64,000 nucleotides of DNA from an uncultured Oscillospiraceae bacterium (GTDB taxonomy: Bacteria; Bacillota; Clostridia; Oscillospirales; Ruminococcaceae), in the NCBI GenBank assembly GCA_934486875.1, contig CAKSPU010000005.1:17071-81070 (forward strand). The letters are read 5' to 3'. Every line of letters begins with the position of its first letter. The stretch's first letter is position 1. The translations under genes and the position numbers were made by a program. The notes under the pieces are model-generated. The model did no database searches and was not told where the DNA came from. It saw nothing but the letters and a program-made list of their open reading frames with translations. Positions 53,445 through 62,340 of the stretch are shown here, in pieces.

Positions 53445-53496
53445 AAAAAATTGAACTGCCCCACTTAGTACTATGCTTACAAAATGGGCAGTTCAA
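53445..53496 (-). terminator. Terminator of the island operon
   Basis: The arms TTGAACTGCCC and GGGCAGTTCAA enclose a 24-base loop. On the minus strand they are followed by six T. It lies 38 bp after the last stop codon of the operon. Confidence 0.8.
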
Positions 53497-53533
53497 TTGT
53501 ACAATTCTTTTTTAATGTTTTGCTCGTATAAAA

Positions 53534-53827
53534 CTATTTATTGAATTGTTTAAACATATCAGACAATTTTTCACCAATAGTATCTGACGCATCATTAATA
53601 ACGCTATCATAATACTTTGTCATAAATTCATTGCCAATTTTATTTAGCATACTCTCATTTATTGAAATACTGCTATCAACACCCAATTCAAAAATTTCTT
53701 TCCCGTCATTGCTTAATAAAGAATTAGCATTCAGAAATGAAAGAACGTTCCCGAACTTTTTTATTACCTCAGACTTGTCGCAGCCATTGTCAATATGCCA
53801 GCTTGCTTTATCATATATTTTTTGCAT
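53534..53827 (-). CDS. Small acidic protein, candidate immunity protein
   Basis: A 97-residue soluble protein that I do not recognise by sequence. It is helical and acidic (GKEIFELGVDSSISINESMLNKIGNEF split near 43-69, then SDTIGEKLSDMFKQF). It starts 4 bp after the stop of the toxin-domain gene with its AAAGGAGAG site inside that gene, the classic arrangement of toxin and immunity genes. Size, charge and position suggest an immunity protein or antitoxin; this is inference from context only. It is the last gene before the operon terminator. Confidence 0.6.
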   Translation of the reverse strand: MQKIYDKASWHIDNGCDKSEVIKKFGNVLSFLNANSLLSNDGKEIFELGVDSSISINESMLNKIGNEFMTKYYDSVINDASDTIGEKLSDMFKQFNK

Positions 53828-53830
53828 AAA

Positions 53831-54493
53831 TTAATCTCTCCTTTCAATTTTTGTTTGAACATCAGGCAAAATCTCCACAAGTTTTCCGTTTGTATCTCGC
53901 AGGTAATTTCCACCATTATCCCTAATCCTTGCTTCCTTTGCTGATTGCTCTGTCTTATCTGCGGTTTTTGAGGTTACTTCAATAGAATCTACTACTTTTT
54001 CGCCTTTAACTACCACAAAATCAATTCTCCTTGCTTCGCCAGTCACAGGGTCCTTAACAATGCTGCCATTTTTATCGCGAAGATAAACCTCTGACAAAAC
54101 ATCGTATCCTTCGCTTTCTGGGTATTGAGATTTTAACTCTTCTTCAACTTTTCTTTCACGTTCAAGCCCATCTTGCTTATTTTTTATAGGCTCATTTTTT
54201 TCTTTAACTTCATTATTTGTTGTATTCTCATTCTGCCCCTCATTTATTGCAGGCGTATTTCCTCTTTCAACATTCGGCGTTGAATCAGCTGTATTTGTTT
54301 CATATGTACCTTCTTTCTCAGCCACATCAACCCTCTTGTCCATATCATACCCGGAATTATCTTTTTTATCCTCTGTATTTTCCTTTTGATCGACATCGAT
54401 CCTCTTATCAGGGTCAAAAGAGTTGTTCTCAGTATCAGACGGCGCTTTAAGCTCATTCATCTCATTTGATGAAGGTGATTTGATATCGTTCAT
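53831..54493 (-). CDS. Protein with disordered N-terminus and PD-(D/E)XK-like toxin domain
   Basis: A 220-residue protein in two parts. Residues 1-105 are Asn/Asp/Lys/Glu-rich and probably unstructured, with a repeated motif: FDPDKRIDVDQKE (26-38) and YDMDKRVDVAEKE (49-61). Residues about 109-220 resemble nuclease-like C-terminal domains of polymorphic toxins: LERERKVEEEL, then a core RIDFVVVKG with Asp158, and IEVTSKTADKTEQ with Glu172 and Lys176, then RIRDNGGNYLRD. The spacing Asp-x13-Glu fits a PD-(D/E)XK fold, although EVTSK departs from strict ExK. The ATG overlaps the ATPase stop (ATGA) and has GGAGGG upstream. It may be a toxin effector or a DNA-cutting subunit. Confidence 0.65.
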   Translation of the reverse strand: MNDIKSPSSNEMNELKAPSDTENNSFDPDKRIDVDQKENTEDKKDNSGYDMDKRVDVAEKEGTYETNTADSTPNVERGNTPAINEGQNENTTNNEVKEKNEPIKNKQDGLERERKVEEELKSQYPESEGYDVLSEVYLRDKNGSIVKDPVTGEARRIDFVVVKGEKVVDSIEVTSKTADKTEQSAKEARIRDNGGNYLRDTNGKLVEILPDVQTKIERRD

Positions 54494-57400
54494 CGCAGCC
54501 CTCCGTTCTCTGCCCATTTCTGCAGATCATTCTTTTTTCCAAGTTCATTATATACATAATCAGTAATTATCGCCTGAATGATATCGCAGCGTGTTCTGTC
54601 ATTGAGCTCTGTGGCGAGATCATTGATCAATACTTCTTCTGCACGCTTTGTCCATTCAATGGCGTTCAGATTGTCCTTGTAAGCATCAACAACAGCAGAC
54701 CTGACCTTTGGGAACAGTGCTGACATTATAGGTGCAAGCTTTGTCATTCTGGGTTCCTTGGGCGGATTTTCAAGCTGCTTTGCAACAGCGGCCTGTACAG
54801 AAGCATTTATGCCGCTGTCTCTGAGCTTCGGCAAAATATCCTTAAGTATCGCTTCACGGCCTATTTTTGTTCCCTTGCTTAATAAATCAGCTATTGCAAG
54901 CATATCAGTTGAGCTGCGGGCGGCACTCGGTGATTCACCCGACTGATATACATAGGACTTATCAGGTGTGTCAAATTTCCGTATCTTGCATAATACAGGC
55001 TGTATCCATTCATTTTGATATACAGCTGCAACACCGCAGGGAAGCTTTGCCAGCTCGTCTATCTGACTCTCATTAAGATTAGCGGCTTTTCCGACAAGCT
55101 CTCTGTCAGTAATGTCAGGGATCCTCATAATTATTTTTGTGTTCGTATTCCTTATAACTGACATATCCAGTAAGCTTGGGGACTGATCTGCAATAATAAA
55201 GCCTTCGCCGTATGTACGCATTTCGGCAATAGCGTTTGAGATCATTTCCACGCTTTTGCCAAGGAGATTTGCCGATTCGGAAGTTTGTTCCGTGGAAGTT
55301 CTCTTTAAAAGATTATGTGCTTCTTCAAGTACGGTAATATGCTTCAAAGGAGCATTCATATCACTGCTTGTCATACGATATTCCTGTAATTTCAGCACCA
55401 CCATACCCATAATAAGCGATTTGGTTTCGCCGGAACCGACACGGCTCAGATCAAGAATTACATTCCTGTCAAAAAGCTCCTCCAAAGGAATCTCTTTATC
55501 TGTAAATATCAGCCCGTTGATTCCGTTTGTAAGCGAATTAAGCCTTGTCAGAAGTGAGCCCTTGTATGCTCCCTTATTTTCCGTATCGTACTCACTGCTG
55601 TCGATAATTGATTTCACATTACGGGCAACATCTGCAAAATTGGGATACAGATCATCACCGTATATATTTGCGGATTCCACCAGATTCCAGCCGCAATCCT
55701 CGTAAGACTTTTCAACAGCGCTTTTCAGCACAGCAGGCATAGCTGCATACATCGGCCAGCACACATTGAACAGCTCAACAAGTCTGTCAAGATGTTCAAG
55801 GATATGTATTTCCTTCGGGAAGGAAAACGGATTTATTCTCAGTAACGGTGATATGTTCATATTTGTTCCGTAAACAGAAACGTCCTTTCTGTTTCCAAAA
55901 ACATTTTTGTATTCACCCTTTGCAGGCTCAACGACCAGGAATTTTACGTCTTTGTCGGTATTGTATACAAGTTCATCAAGGAGCTTATAAACCGTGTTTG
56001 ATTTACCTGAGCCCGTTGAACCTGTAATAAATGTGTGCGAGGTCAAGCTTTGCTTATTCAGTTTGACTTCGGTCCCTTCCTCCTGATACATATGAAATAT
56101 ATTTCCGAGAGTAATGTCACCTATATCCGCTGCGAGTGATGTAACTTCTCTTCCAAATTCAGCACACTCCAAAACGGGAATACCGGAAACGGATTTCTTT
56201 GGCAAAGCCATCTGATAAGCCATTTCCCTGCCGCTGATAAACATTGCCGCATTGGTGGGATACTGATGACCTTCATCAATTACAGTCATAAATTCAGGAT
56301 GATAAAATCTCGTCAGATATTCCTTTATGCGCTCTACTTCCTTCGGATCCTTCCATACATTGACCGCAGAAGCTTCAACAGAGGAATTTTCACCTCTTGT
56401 TATGGATTTGAAAGCCCCTGCCGCCGCCACAGCAACATCATAATCCTTGGCTGCAAAATACGCACAGGTATTGAACATACCGAAATCTTCACAGGAACGC
56501 ATTCGCTTGATCTGTTCATCAATATGGTCAAGCAGAGTTTTTACCGCTCTGTTTTCATAATTGAGCTGAATGCCCTCCCCATCCGATTCTGACAACGCCT
56601 TGGTAACAGAGTTTTGCTCTGTAAGTGATTTTGCTGTTCCGGAGGCTTCTGTTTTGGTCGCTCCTTTTGTTTTGGCTTTTCCTACCCCTTCAGTATCGCT
56701 AACGTTTACCGAAAGACTTGGTCCTACTCCATACGGTGTAAAAGCCATAGCCACCCCAAGACCAAAAGTATTTGAATGAGTTTTTGATGTTGTAGTACTA
56801 TGCGATAACGATTTGGAAATTGATTGATTTGTTGTATTCGTTACGCCCTTGATAACGCCCTCAGAAGATGTGGAAGAACTCTGCTTGCTGAATGTTTGGG
56901 AAGATGCCTTGAATGGTGCCAGCTGAGAATAAATGTCCTCATAATCGGAACACATTGCCTCCACCTTTTCGTTGCTCACAGCATCAGCAATAATTAATGC
57001 AGAATATTCCTTTCCCTTCATTGTATCTATCAGCTTTTCAAGTCCCTGGATAAACTTCTGATTATCGTAGGTCTTTTCACTTCTGACAGCAGGGATACTG
57101 CTTACTGCTGAGATATAATTGGATCTTTTGAAGCTTTTGGTGATTATGTCTTTTTTGGACGGTGAATTTTTTTCCGATGACGGATTGACAGCTATAAGCT
57201 CAGTTCCGGGGAAATTGCCCTGAAAAGCATTTTTGAGAGTCTTTCCCTGATTGCTCAGCTCTTTTCCTATGACCACAAGCTTTGAATTTACTGAATTATA
57301 ATTTCTTGATACTACACCTACAAAAAGCTCCGCATTATTTTTATTGCCGTTTATAAGCATAACCAAGCCGCAGCATTCAAGGGAAAGAATAGATGAATAT

Positions 57401-57639
57401 ACTGTTGTAAGCTTGTCCTGAATGTTCTCGCTTTTGTCGTAGATGATCTTGCCTACCCTGTATAAATAAACATTGTCTCCAACATCTATTGTTTTCAGTT
57501 CGTCACGAATTGGTATGCAGTTTGTGCCGGACAGCTTTGAGATGTATTTTTTTAATACTATGCTGTCCGCAGCTTCAAATGCAGAATATAATTCTTTTAC
57601 ATCCAAGGGGTTCTTTAACCCAACATCATTTGTGCCCAT
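54490..57639 (-). CDS. HerA/FtsK-type (DUF87) ATPase
   Basis: A 1049-residue protein. Residues 1-240 form an N-terminal domain of unknown fold. Residues about 240-370 are an unusual Ser/Thr/Gly-rich stretch (SQTFSKQSSSTSSEG, SKSLSHSTTTSKTHS) with a central hydrophobic AMAFTPYGVGPSLSV. The RecA-like ATPase starts near 480: Walker A GSTGSGKS at 540-547, LVVEPAKGEYKN, Walker B ITVLEEAHN at about 769-776, then MRTYGEGFIIADQSP. It forms hexamers by family precedent and could pump DNA or protein. ATG 57639 has AAAGGAG 7 bp upstream. It lies between the tail-anchored protein and toxin-domain genes. Confidence 0.85.
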   Translation of the reverse strand: MGTNDVGLKNPLDVKELYSAFEAADSIVLKKYISKLSGTNCIPIRDELKTIDVGDNVYLYRVGKIIYDKSENIQDKLTTVYSSILSLECCGLVMLINGNKNNAELFVGVVSRNYNSVNSKLVVIGKELSNQGKTLKNAFQGNFPGTELIAVNPSSEKNSPSKKDIITKSFKRSNYISAVSSIPAVRSEKTYDNQKFIQGLEKLIDTMKGKEYSALIIADAVSNEKVEAMCSDYEDIYSQLAPFKASSQTFSKQSSSTSSEGVIKGVTNTTNQSISKSLSHSTTTSKTHSNTFGLGVAMAFTPYGVGPSLSVNVSDTEGVGKAKTKGATKTEASGTAKSLTEQNSVTKALSESDGEGIQLNYENRAVKTLLDHIDEQIKRMRSCEDFGMFNTCAYFAAKDYDVAVAAAGAFKSITRGENSSVEASAVNVWKDPKEVERIKEYLTRFYHPEFMTVIDEGHQYPTNAAMFISGREMAYQMALPKKSVSGIPVLECAEFGREVTSLAADIGDITLGNIFHMYQEEGTEVKLNKQSLTSHTFITGSTGSGKSNTVYKLLDELVYNTDKDVKFLVVEPAKGEYKNVFGNRKDVSVYGTNMNISPLLRINPFSFPKEIHILEHLDRLVELFNVCWPMYAAMPAVLKSAVEKSYEDCGWNLVESANIYGDDLYPNFADVARNVKSIIDSSEYDTENKGAYKGSLLTRLNSLTNGINGLIFTDKEIPLEELFDRNVILDLSRVGSGETKSLIMGMVVLKLQEYRMTSSDMNAPLKHITVLEEAHNLLKRTSTEQTSESANLLGKSVEMISNAIAEMRTYGEGFIIADQSPSLLDMSVIRNTNTKIIMRIPDITDRELVGKAANLNESQIDELAKLPCGVAAVYQNEWIQPVLCKIRKFDTPDKSYVYQSGESPSAARSSTDMLAIADLLSKGTKIGREAILKDILPKLRDSGINASVQAAVAKQLENPPKEPRMTKLAPIMSALFPKVRSAVVDAYKDNLNAIEWTKRAEEVLINDLATELNDRTRCDIIQAIITDYVYNELGKKNDLQKWAENGGLR

Positions 57640-57852
57640 AATGATCTCCTTTCGTTTTGTGAGGATTAGTTGTAAATGTATCCTTAAAATCTTTAAAATC
57701 TTTAGACTCCTTAAAGTCATTAACAGATGTCACTAAAGACTTTCCTATATCCTTTATACCATTTTCTATATTCTTTCCTGTATCAATTATCCTATCAAGT
57801 ACTCCACCATTTGAGCTTGGGCGGGAAGTGTACGGCTGACTGTTGCTTCTAT
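57640..57852 (-). other. Open frame without start codon between the tail-anchored protein and ATPase genes
   Basis: From within the end of the 57853 gene, the -1 frame stays open to a TGA that overlaps the ATPase start. It reads as a natural-looking Ser/Asn-rich then helical sequence (SNSQPYTSRPSSNGG, DRIIDTGKNIENGIKDIG, FKESKDFKDFKDTF) but has no ATG, GTG or TTG at its head. A frameshift, real or artefactual, would fuse it to the upstream protein. Confidence 0.45.
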
Positions 57853-58401
57853 TTACTTTATCAGGAAAATTACCAGCAGAACTCCTATAATTATTGCCGC
57901 CAGAATGCCTGCTGCCCGAAGCATTCCGGCATTCGGAAAATTTCCGTTTTTCACCGGAGGCTTTCTGTTGGTCTGATCATATGATGCAGGTCGTCCCAAT
58001 GTCTGTGCTGTCCTGCTTCTGTTTTGCGTTGCCGTTTGATTTATGGCAGGCTTGACGGATTCGGTTCTGACAGGCTCTCTGAAAACAGCCTGTCCTACTT
58101 CTTTAAGATAAGCCAGTCTTTTTTTGCAAAAATTATTCTGCAGTCTATGGAGCTGTCTGTAGAAATAGTCTTTGTTCCACTCGTTCCTTGGAAGCTCCTC
58201 TTCATAATCCAGCCTGACCTCTTCTTTAAATATCTCAGGGACCTTTTCCTCAAATATTCTGATTATCTGCGGAATTTCTGCCTTTTTAAAAGCAGGGTCA
58301 CTGCGAATGGCACAAATGAAATCGGAGATCAGCAGATCATAATCCTTATTCTGAATTGCTTCATAAAATTTATCTCCGTCAAAGGTTGAAAAATCATACA
58401 T
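57853..58401 (-). CDS. Tail-anchored small protein of the island operon
   Basis: A 182-residue protein that I do not recognise. Residues 1-110 are helical and charged (DFSTFDGDKFYEAIQNKDYD, KVPEIFKEEVRLDYEEELP). Residues 115-160 are a Ser/Thr/Arg/Pro/Asn-rich linker. The C-terminus is a single membrane helix (AAGILAAIIIGVLLVIFLIK), so the protein should sit on the inner face with a tail anchor. Its GGGGTG site lies in the last codons of the dynamin-like gene and its start is 4 bp after that stop. It could tether the GTPase or ATPase to the membrane. Confidence 0.7.
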   Translation of the reverse strand: MYDFSTFDGDKFYEAIQNKDYDLLISDFICAIRSDPAFKKAEIPQIIRIFEEKVPEIFKEEVRLDYEEELPRNEWNKDYFYRQLHRLQNNFCKKRLAYLKEVGQAVFREPVRTESVKPAINQTATQNRSRTAQTLGRPASYDQTNRKPPVKNGNFPNAGMLRAAGILAAIIIGVLLVIFLIK

Positions 58402-58405
58402 AATA

Positions 58406-61036
58406 TCACACCCCGCTTATTTCTTCTGACAGCTTTATAAGCCATTCATTAATTTTCTTCTCGGACTCGATTTTTTTATTCAGCTCCTCTATGGACCTTC
58501 CGCAGCGCTCTATTTCCGCACGCTGTTTTTCAATATCTGCATAGAATGCATCAATTTCATTTAGGAGCTGTTTGGTCAGAGTATTTACCTTATACTTACT
58601 TGAATTGATCTCCCCGGTAAAATAATCTCCCATTTTTTTGCTTTCCTGATCAAGCTGATTAAAATAATTTGAAAGTGCCTTTTTAAGCGGTGCGGTCTTA
58701 TAGAAGCCCGACACGTCAAATTCCTGTTCGATCCTCTCGGGCATAAACAAAGAAGCGAGCTTTTTAAATGGATTCCAGCTTGCTTTGTACTCATCCTTTT
58801 TAAGGTTCCATACTGATTTAGTTTCCGTCGTTGAATCCTTAATGCTTTCTCTCAGACCGGAAGAAGCGGAAGCAACATCTGCTGCACTCATATATGAAAA
58901 ATTCGATGTCCAGATCAGGCTCTTTGTAAAATCATACGAATCATAATTTAAAGTTCCCGATTTTTTCAGTTGGTCAACTGCCGATGATAAATAGCCGAAT
59001 ATTTCTTTAAGCTGTCCGTCATAAGAATTTTTGACCTTTATTAATTCCCTGTTTGCATCTGATATCTTCCTTTGCATAAGGCTGCGGATATCGGACATCA
59101 GGTTATTTATCTCAGTTATCACTTTATCCTTTGACTTCTGTCCGGTTTTAATTTCATCATTTTGATAGATCCGCTGGATATCCCTGTCTTTATCTATCTC
59201 AGCCTTAAAGTTTTCTATTATTCTGTAAATTTCGGAGGGATTAAATTTGATCTGATTTAATGATCTCTGCTGCTCATCAATTTTATCCTTTGCGAGTTTT
59301 AGCGCATCGCTTTTTGTTTCTGCACTTTTTTTTCTTTCGGTTGCCTCCTCTCTTTCGCTGTGGCTTTCCCCCAGATTTTTTTCAGCTTCTTTCAGGCTTT
59401 CAACTATTCCGTTCTGGAAGCTTCTTACATCTTCAAGAACATCTTCAAATGTCGAAAGCACACCTCTTACTTTTATGGGATAAGCATATCTTTCAATATA
59501 ATCTCTTATCGCATATTCAACAGAAACAAGACCGCACTGCAATTCAGTGGCACGTATCCTATCGTTATTTTCAAGTGCATTCTGAAATTCACTTTCGATC
59601 TCATTTTTGCGATAGTCCGGAAGATCGCAATATTTGGAAAGGAAGAAATTATCACGCTTTCGATCACAGATTTTTTCCATAAATTTTTCAAGATCGGATT
59701 TTAAATCATCATTTTCCTCAATGTCCAATTGCTCATCGGAAAAGTTTAGTGCATCACGCTGGATAGCATATGCACATCCGGCAGTAGTCATAAAAATTCT
59801 CGGAACAAAGCAGGAAGCGGCTTTGGAAATTTCATTCAGTTCATAATCGTCAGCTGTAATATTCCATTTATTGTGATCGGTCAGGTATTCGGCAAATCCG
59901 CTTTTCAGCTCTTCAGCACTGTCACCGTTCTTATATTTAACACAATCACTCTTGTTCATCAGGAACAAGAAGCGGTCATTGAATCCGCTGTTTTCCTTAT
60001 TTGCCTGAACAACGATCTCCCTCATAAATTCACCTATGCTTTTGTTTTCGTAATTATCAGCATCTACACAAAGGATTATCATAGGCTTGTTTTCCATAGT
60101 GATCGCTTCCATTGCGATCTGAGCGTGTTTGTTAACGCCGTTTTCGCTGGACTGAGCACTGTCCATGCCCGGAGTGTCGATCAAAACAATATTAAACTGG
60201 TCATTGCTGATGTTTTTGGGATACAGATGTGAAAGGTCTGCGCTTAACTCCATTGTAACAACATCCGGATATTTATCCTCTGAATTTTTATCCTTTATCG
60301 GGCAGATCTCAGAAAATGCTTTTTCACATTCTTCGTCGCTGTCAAATACCCTCTTGGGGATAACGACCTCATCATTTTGACCGAAGCAGGTTAATGATAC
60401 CTTGTTTCCAATGCTCCTGTCATGACGTATCCTGCAATTTTTTGATGTACAGGTTTTAAAGCTTGTAGGCAGCACATCATGACGTATAACAGCATTGAGA
60501 AGAGTTGATTTGCCCGAACTGTACAAACCGGCAAAAACAATATAAAAGTCGTTTTCCTGCGCCAGCCTGTAGTTATCCTTAAGCGCATTGTACTTATCAT
60601 TTAAGCTCTTGCTTCCTCTCTGACGGATCAATTGCTGAAACATCGGAGTTTCCAGCTCAGAAACAACGTTTTCAATGTTTTTGGATAATGTCATATCATC
60701 AAGGATCTTAACGTGATTAAAGACATATTTAACCTTTGTTGTTTCGGAACGCTTATCATTTTGAGCAGCAACAGATCTTTTCAGATCCTCCAGATCTATT
60801 ATACGGCCCGAAAAGTCTATATGTACATTATCGTTAGTATCTTCATCGGATATTTCATTGACAAATCCCCTCCAGTCGAGATAGGGAATAGGTTCGATCC
60901 ACGTCTGCATAGGAGTTTCGTTTTGAATAAACTCCTTAAAGCGAGAATAGTTCTCATTTTCGCAAACATCAATGCCATCTACTGACATCTGCGTTTTCAT
61001 TCTGTATGGATCATAGCTTAATACTATATTTTGCAT
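58406..61036 (-). CDS. Dynamin-like GTPase
   Basis: An 876-residue protein. After 160 residues of unknown fold comes a dynamin-type G domain: G1 GLYSSGKST at 170-178, a G2 Thr in VLPTSFKTCTSKN, G3 DTPGMDS at 287-293 and G4 NKSD at 361-364. Long coiled-coil stretches follow (EAEKNLGESHSEREEATERK near 545, and EIDAFYADIEKQRAEIERCG near the end). I saw no membrane helix or paddle. Bacterial dynamins shape or repair membranes, and several occur in phage-defence loci. It follows the WYL gene by 37 bp and is coupled to the tail-anchored protein gene. Confidence 0.85.
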   Translation of the reverse strand: MQNIVLSYDPYRMKTQMSVDGIDVCENENYSRFKEFIQNETPMQTWIEPIPYLDWRGFVNEISDEDTNDNVHIDFSGRIIDLEDLKRSVAAQNDKRSETTKVKYVFNHVKILDDMTLSKNIENVVSELETPMFQQLIRQRGSKSLNDKYNALKDNYRLAQENDFYIVFAGLYSSGKSTLLNAVIRHDVLPTSFKTCTSKNCRIRHDRSIGNKVSLTCFGQNDEVVIPKRVFDSDEECEKAFSEICPIKDKNSEDKYPDVVTMELSADLSHLYPKNISNDQFNIVLIDTPGMDSAQSSENGVNKHAQIAMEAITMENKPMIILCVDADNYENKSIGEFMREIVVQANKENSGFNDRFLFLMNKSDCVKYKNGDSAEELKSGFAEYLTDHNKWNITADDYELNEISKAASCFVPRIFMTTAGCAYAIQRDALNFSDEQLDIEENDDLKSDLEKFMEKICDRKRDNFFLSKYCDLPDYRKNEIESEFQNALENNDRIRATELQCGLVSVEYAIRDYIERYAYPIKVRGVLSTFEDVLEDVRSFQNGIVESLKEAEKNLGESHSEREEATERKKSAETKSDALKLAKDKIDEQQRSLNQIKFNPSEIYRIIENFKAEIDKDRDIQRIYQNDEIKTGQKSKDKVITEINNLMSDIRSLMQRKISDANRELIKVKNSYDGQLKEIFGYLSSAVDQLKKSGTLNYDSYDFTKSLIWTSNFSYMSAADVASASSGLRESIKDSTTETKSVWNLKKDEYKASWNPFKKLASLFMPERIEQEFDVSGFYKTAPLKKALSNYFNQLDQESKKMGDYFTGEINSSKYKVNTLTKQLLNEIDAFYADIEKQRAEIERCGRSIEELNKKIESEKKINEWLIKLSEEISGV

Positions 61037-61073
61037 TATAAATCCTCCAATATCAAATTTTTTAATATCAACA

Positions 61074-62030
61074 CTATATCAGTTCGATATTATTTCCCTG
61101 ACTTCTCAGCCACATATCAACTCCATCGCCGAACACTTCAGCGGAAATTACCACCCCTTCTTTTCTATGTTCAATGACCTTGGCAGTCGGAAGCCTGTCA
61201 AGAACCGAGTCAACATTTTTACCCTTGTAAAGGAACTTGATACGTCTGAGCCTGCCGCCATACATAAACTGTATACGCTTGCGGAACTCACCTTCCTCGA
61301 ATCTGTCCCTGTACGGAATATCAAAATGCCTGTTCAGGACCTCAAAGCTCTGTATCCTGTCAATACGGTATATGGTAGGGAACATATCATCTTTGTTCCG
61401 AAATTCCGTCTCACGGTCTATATTTTCAATGAATGCCGTAAGATAGAAATAGAACTCGGAAAACATTATTCCAACCGGCTGCACAATACGCTCTACCACA
61501 GAATCATCCTGCTTGGTATATGTAATTTTCATACACAGATGCTTTTGCACGGCCTCGCCTATTTCCCACATCGAATCAATAAAATTTTTGTGATGATTAA
61601 GCTCAGTATAATGATACATCTCATTGGACAGAAGATCCTTTACCTTTTGCATATTTTTGGGCGGCACACAGCAGGCAAGAAGCTTGCTTATTATCGGTGT
61701 CATCTCTTTTTTTGTGAAAGCTCTGCTTTCAAGAAGGATCTTGCACACAGCAAATATTTCACTGTTGCTCATTACAGATGTATTCCGACTGACAAGATGA
61801 TAGCCATTCAGTTCCTTACTGTAAACCAGCTCCTTGGCAATATCGCCTTCGTCAGCATTATCGGCAAAGAAGCAGCGCAAATCATCAATATCACGCTGTA
61901 TCGAACGTTCTGCGACCCCAAAGCGGCGAGCTTCATCTGCTTTGTTTATTATTTCGCCGTTCAGAAGCTTTGTGTAGATTTGCAGAACACGGTTATACTT
62001 GAACCTTGGGCAAAGATTGTCATTTTGCAT
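61074..62030 (-). CDS. WYL-domain transcriptional regulator
   Basis: A 318-residue regulator. A DeoR-like winged helix-turn-helix opens it (RVLQIYTKLLNGEIINKADEA, then GVAERSIQRDIDDLRCFF, split near 12-55). A WYL domain follows (about 130-230) and a C-terminal WCX part (RRIKFLYKGKNVDSVLDRL, GDGVDMWLRSQG). WYL proteins bind nucleic acid or nucleotide ligands and often repress defence operons. ATG 62030 has GGAAAGGA upstream. As first gene of the operon, it probably represses its own promoter at 62064. Confidence 0.9.
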   Translation of the reverse strand: MQNDNLCPRFKYNRVLQIYTKLLNGEIINKADEARRFGVAERSIQRDIDDLRCFFADNADEGDIAKELVYSKELNGYHLVSRNTSVMSNSEIFAVCKILLESRAFTKKEMTPIISKLLACCVPPKNMQKVKDLLSNEMYHYTELNHHKNFIDSMWEIGEAVQKHLCMKITYTKQDDSVVERIVQPVGIMFSEFYFYLTAFIENIDRETEFRNKDDMFPTIYRIDRIQSFEVLNRHFDIPYRDRFEEGEFRKRIQFMYGGRLRRIKFLYKGKNVDSVLDRLPTAKVIEHRKEGVVISAEVFGDGVDMWLRSQGNNIELI

Positions 62031-62063
62031 AATAAATCCTTTCCGTTGATTTAAATATTTAAT

Positions 62064-62092
62064 ATTATACACTAATTGACCATTATTTACAA
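62064..62092 (-). promoter_or_regulatory. Promoter of the island operon
   Basis: On the minus strand TTGTAA and TATAAT are separated by 17 bp, about 34 bp before the WYL start codon. It is the only strong promoter I see for the six-gene operon. The rest of the 310-bp divergent gap is very AT-rich with several short dyads that could be operators; none is clearly repeated. Confidence 0.8.
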
Positions 62093-62340
62093 TGCCAATT
62101 GTCGAATTTTGTATTATTTTTTTAAATTGCGTTTCCATATTTATACAATATGCACAATACAAAATTTATGCATTAACATTATGAAAATGGGCAATATTTA
62201 TATAATCTCAAATCTATTTTACAACAATCATCGACAAAAATCAAGAGCTTTAGCAAATAAATGCTAAGTCTATAAATATTTGTTATTATCATAAATAAGG
62301 TATAAAGTTATATTATATACTTTATTTTAGGTGGTGCATT

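Noticed and set aside
57727..57984. 85-codon plus-strand frame opposite the tail-anchored gene
   Set aside because: It runs against the operon, lacks a ribosome site and is Tyr/Ser/Leu-rich as expected from an antisense AT-rich stretch.
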